Source: Paenibacillus aestuarii (GTDB lineage Bacteria; Bacillota; Bacilli; Paenibacillales; NBRC-103111). From it: DNA of 41,974 bases. Below are positions 39,804-41,974 of this stretch, in pieces (the first letter of the stretch is position 1; every line of letters starts with the position of its first letter). Position numbers and translations under genes: made by a program. Where the stretch lies: the NCBI RefSeq assembly GCF_027789125.1, contig NZ_JAQFVF010000077.1, positions 1 to 41,974 on the forward strand. Reading direction: 5' to 3'. The notes beneath the pieces were generated by a model, which worked only from the letters and a program-made list of their open reading frames with translations, did not search any database and was not told where the DNA came from.

Positions 39804-40970
39804 ATGGAAAACTTTGAATTTCATAATCCTACTAAGATCTTGTTTGGAAAAGGTCAAATAAGCAACTTGAAAAAGGAAATTCCTGCTTATGGCAAACGCA
39901 TTTTGCTATTGTACGGAGGCGGCAGCATAAAAAAAATCGGACTTTACGATAAGGTCATTAGTGAACTCAAAGAAATCGGCGCTTATATCATTGAGTTAGG
40001 AGGCGTTGAACCGAATCCTCGACTAACGACTGTCATTACAGGGATTAACCTTATAAGAGAAAATCAGCTTGATTTTATTCTTGCAGTCGGTGGCGGCAGC
40101 GTCATTGATTGTGCTAAAGCAATTGCCGCGGGCGTTCCCTACGATGGCGACGTATGGGATATCGTGACTGGTAAGGCGAAAGCCCCATCCAATTCTGTAC
40201 CGATTGGCACAGTAATCACGATAGCGGGAACAGGATCAGAGATGAACGGAAATTCCGTTATCACGAATTGGGAAACGAATACGAAAGCATTTTTTAACTC
40301 CAATCATGTACTTCCAAGATTCAGTATTCTAGATCCAGAGCTTACATTCTCTGTACCTCTGGACCAGACGATATACGGCACCGTTGATATTATGGCCCAT
40401 GTCTTCGAACAATATTTTCATGCCTCGAGCAATGCACCTCTTCAAGAGAGAATTGGTGAAGCGATTCTTCGCACCGTCATCGAGACAGCACCTAAGCTCG
40501 TGAACGATTTGAACAATTACGAATATCGCGAAGTCATGTTGTTAAATGGTACATTGGCCTTAAACGGACTTACTGGAATGGGCGTTAATCCGGATTGGGC
40601 AACGCATCTTATCGAACATGCCGTATCTGCCGTCCATGACATACCGCATGGCGGGGGAATCGCGATTATTGCCCCGCATTGGATGGAACATGTCGCGGCT
40701 GTACGTCCGGAGAAAGTCGCACAACTCGGTGTACGTGTATTCGATTTGGACCAAACAGGGAAAACAGATGCTCAATTAGCAGTGGAAGCGATCCAGTCTC
40801 TCAAGAATTTTTGGGCCTCCATTGGAGCGCCTACAAAGCTTTCGGACTATGGAATCGATGACAAGGAAATTGAACTGATGACGGAAAGGTCTATGCTTGC
40901 CGATCAAATTGGCAACTATATTCCTCTTACAAAAGAAGACGTCAGAACGATTTTGAGAAATTCTTTATAA
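39804..40970 (+). CDS. Iron-containing alcohol dehydrogenase (YqhD/YugJ-type)
   Basis: A group III metal-dependent alcohol dehydrogenase of 388 residues, which would reduce aldehydes with NAD(P)H in the cytoplasm. The N-terminal nucleotide-binding domain has KILFGKGQI, LLYGGGSIKKIGLYD, AVGGGSVIDCAKAIA, and AGTGSEMNGNSVI. The metal ligands are Asp195 and His199 (VDIMAHVFE), His268 (ATHLIEHAVSA) and His282 (DIPHGGG), each one residue after the E. coli YqhD positions as I recall them. ATG 39804 has AGAGAGAGG ahead. It is followed by a terminator and stands alone. Confidence 0.92.
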   Translation: MENFEFHNPTKILFGKGQISNLKKEIPAYGKRILLLYGGGSIKKIGLYDKVISELKEIGAYIIELGGVEPNPRLTTVITGINLIRENQLDFILAVGGGSVIDCAKAIAAGVPYDGDVWDIVTGKAKAPSNSVPIGTVITIAGTGSEMNGNSVITNWETNTKAFFNSNHVLPRFSILDPELTFSVPLDQTIYGTVDIMAHVFEQYFHASSNAPLQERIGEAILRTVIETAPKLVNDLNNYEYREVMLLNGTLALNGLTGMGVNPDWATHLIEHAVSAVHDIPHGGGIAIIAPHWMEHVAAVRPEKVAQLGVRVFDLDQTGKTDAQLAVEAIQSLKNFWASIGAPTKLSDYGIDDKEIELMTERSMLADQIGNYIPLTKEDVRTILRNSL

Positions 40971-40984
40971 TGAACGATAAGGAT

Positions 40985-41012
40985 GGGCTGTCTCATAGAG
41001 ACGGCCCCCCTT
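40985..41012 (+). terminator. Rho-independent terminator
   Basis: GGGCTGTCTC and GAGACGGCCC pair around ATA (one G-T pair), followed by CCCTT. It ends the dehydrogenase gene. Confidence 0.65.
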
Positions 41013-41155
41013 ATAAAGCGATATAGAGTAACTTTTTCTGATGGATCTTTCATTTGAGAACAATATGATATTTAGGTTTAGACACATCCTTTGCAAAATA
41101 AGGATGCTGAAGTTAAGACTATTAAGCAAAAATGATAGAAAGAGGAGATATGTTT

Positions 41156-41974
41156 ATGGTAACCCCACAAGTTCCTATTGGCTCTGGTTTCGGGGCTTCA
41201 TCAACTGCCGCTGAAGTTATCAAAGGAATTGATTTAACCGGTAAAAACGTCGTTGTCACTGGCGGTTATTCCGGCATTGGATTGGAAACCGTTCGCGCAT
41301 TCCATGCCGCCGGCGCCAAGGTCATCGTGACTGCTCGAGATATGGAGAAAGCGAAGGCAGCCCTCAGAGAAATGCCGGATGTGCTGATAGACTATTTGGA
41401 TCTGCTTCATCCGGCATCGATCGATGCTTTCGCTGATCGCTTCTTTAGCCAATTCGATAAACTCCACATACTGGTTAATAATGCGGGCGTTATGGCAGCT
41501 CCGCTAACACGGGACGAACGAGGATATGAATCCCAGTTTGCAGCTAATCATCTCGGCCATTTCCAGTTAACTTGTCGCCTTTGGCCAGCGCTCGTTCGTG
41601 CGGAAGGGGCGCGAGTCGTATCCCTGTCTTCCTATGGGTATATTCGTGGTGGAATCGACTTTCACGATCCGCATTTCAAACAACGTGAATATCATCCTTG
41701 GGTTGCCTACGGGCAGGCAAAGCGCGCAAACGCTTTGTTCGCTGTCGCGCTCGACTCGATCGGAATGAGCCAAGGAGTACGCGCTTTTTCCGTTCATCCG
41801 GGCGGAATTGTAACGGATCTGCAGCGGCATTTGTCCCAGACTGAACTGGACGCTCTTAAACTCTTTGATAAAGCTGGTAAGCCGATTATCGATCCTGAAG
41901 GCGTCGACAGAAAAAGTCCGCAGCAAGGCGCGGCAACAAGCGTTTGGTGTGCAACGAGTCCACTGCTGGAAGGT
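41156..41974 (+). CDS. Short-chain dehydrogenase/reductase (partial)
   Basis: The first 273 codons of an SDR gene cut by the right edge. It has the NAD(P)-binding motif VVTGGYSGIGLETV, LVNNAGVM, the catalytic serine region SLSSYGYI, and the active-site YGQAKRAN (Tyr-x-x-x-Lys), then SVHPGGIVTDL. The pattern is that of classical SDRs of the retinol-dehydrogenase/WWOX-like group. The start is ATG 41156, eight bases after GAGGAG; ATG 41150 is too close. No stop is seen before the edge. Confidence 0.9.
   Translation, partial: MVTPQVPIGSGFGASSTAAEVIKGIDLTGKNVVVTGGYSGIGLETVRAFHAAGAKVIVTARDMEKAKAALREMPDVLIDYLDLLHPASIDAFADRFFSQFDKLHILVNNAGVMAAPLTRDERGYESQFAANHLGHFQLTCRLWPALVRAEGARVVSLSSYGYIRGGIDFHDPHFKQREYHPWVAYGQAKRANALFAVALDSIGMSQGVRAFSVHPGGIVTDLQRHLSQTELDALKLFDKAGKPIIDPEGVDRKSPQQGAATSVWCATSPLLEG

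Noticed and set aside
1..41974. CRISPR arrays, tRNA and rRNA genes
   Set aside because: No regularly spaced repeats of CRISPR type, no tRNA T-loop/anticodon pattern and no rRNA segment was recognised on reading the window.

Overview
The window looks like a chromosomal segment of an endospore-forming Bacillota, most likely Paenibacillus or a close relative. The reasons are a GerA-type germinant receptor gene, a gerP-like cluster, strong AGGAGG-type ribosome binding sites, frequent TTG/GTG starts, sigma-A promoters, two CUT1 sugar ABC transporters that lack their own ATPase, and an M-box riboswitch. Genus assignment is inference from style and gene content; no search was run.

Left block (1-9530). 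The 5' part of a GerA-family gene runs leftwards off the edge. An eight-gene rightward operon follows: ROK repressor, rhizobial-type (zinc) asparaginase, sugar-binding lipoprotein, two permeases, CutC, ROK sugar kinase and NagB-like deaminase. Several of these genes abut or overlap. The set reads as uptake and catabolism of an amino-sugar compound. The built-in asparaginase raises the possibility that an asparagine-linked amino sugar is the substrate.

Magnesium block (9689-10802). A TTGACA-17-TATGAT promoter drives an M-box (ykoK) Mg2+ riboswitch with a terminator. Then comes a short ORF encoding a peptide with Glu-Pro-Glu-Pro-Glu-Pro and an Arg-Leu-Lys-Leu segment, which recalls the enterobacterial MgtL leader peptide. 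A DUF1003 membrane-protein gene follows. This is the most interesting unit in the window: two stacked Mg2+-responsive devices may control an uncharacterised membrane protein.

Accessory middle (10860-27250). This part holds a lipoprotein FAD oxidoreductase, a DinB-like protein, an EmrE-type exporter, small membrane proteins, a cardiolipin-synthase-like PLD protein, a leftward gerP-like spore cluster ending in two genes with a GWSxHxK domain (one with the domain duplicated), DUF805, a GH16-like protein with an altered catalytic motif, a RibD/DHFR-like protein and two multi-pass membrane proteins. It is littered with decayed genes: a tyrosine recombinase, a zinc alcohol dehydrogenase with an internal deletion, and several short C-terminal scraps. 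There is also a probable 5' remnant of a class C group II intron placed directly after a terminator.

Right block (27344-41974). A CUT1 oligosaccharide importer (two permeases and a large binding lipoprotein, with a cre-like box upstream) is followed by an AraC regulator and a GH95 alpha-L-fucosidase, together a plausible fucosylated-glycan module. Then come a secreted CAP-domain protein, a VOC protein, an alpha/beta hydrolase, an apparently leaderless ArsR repressor, a YqhD/YugJ-type iron alcohol dehydrogenase, and the 5' part of an SDR gene cut by the right edge. A dispersed repeat of about 70 bp that carries a terminator hairpin occurs four times (near 9474, 12590, 35408 and 37394).
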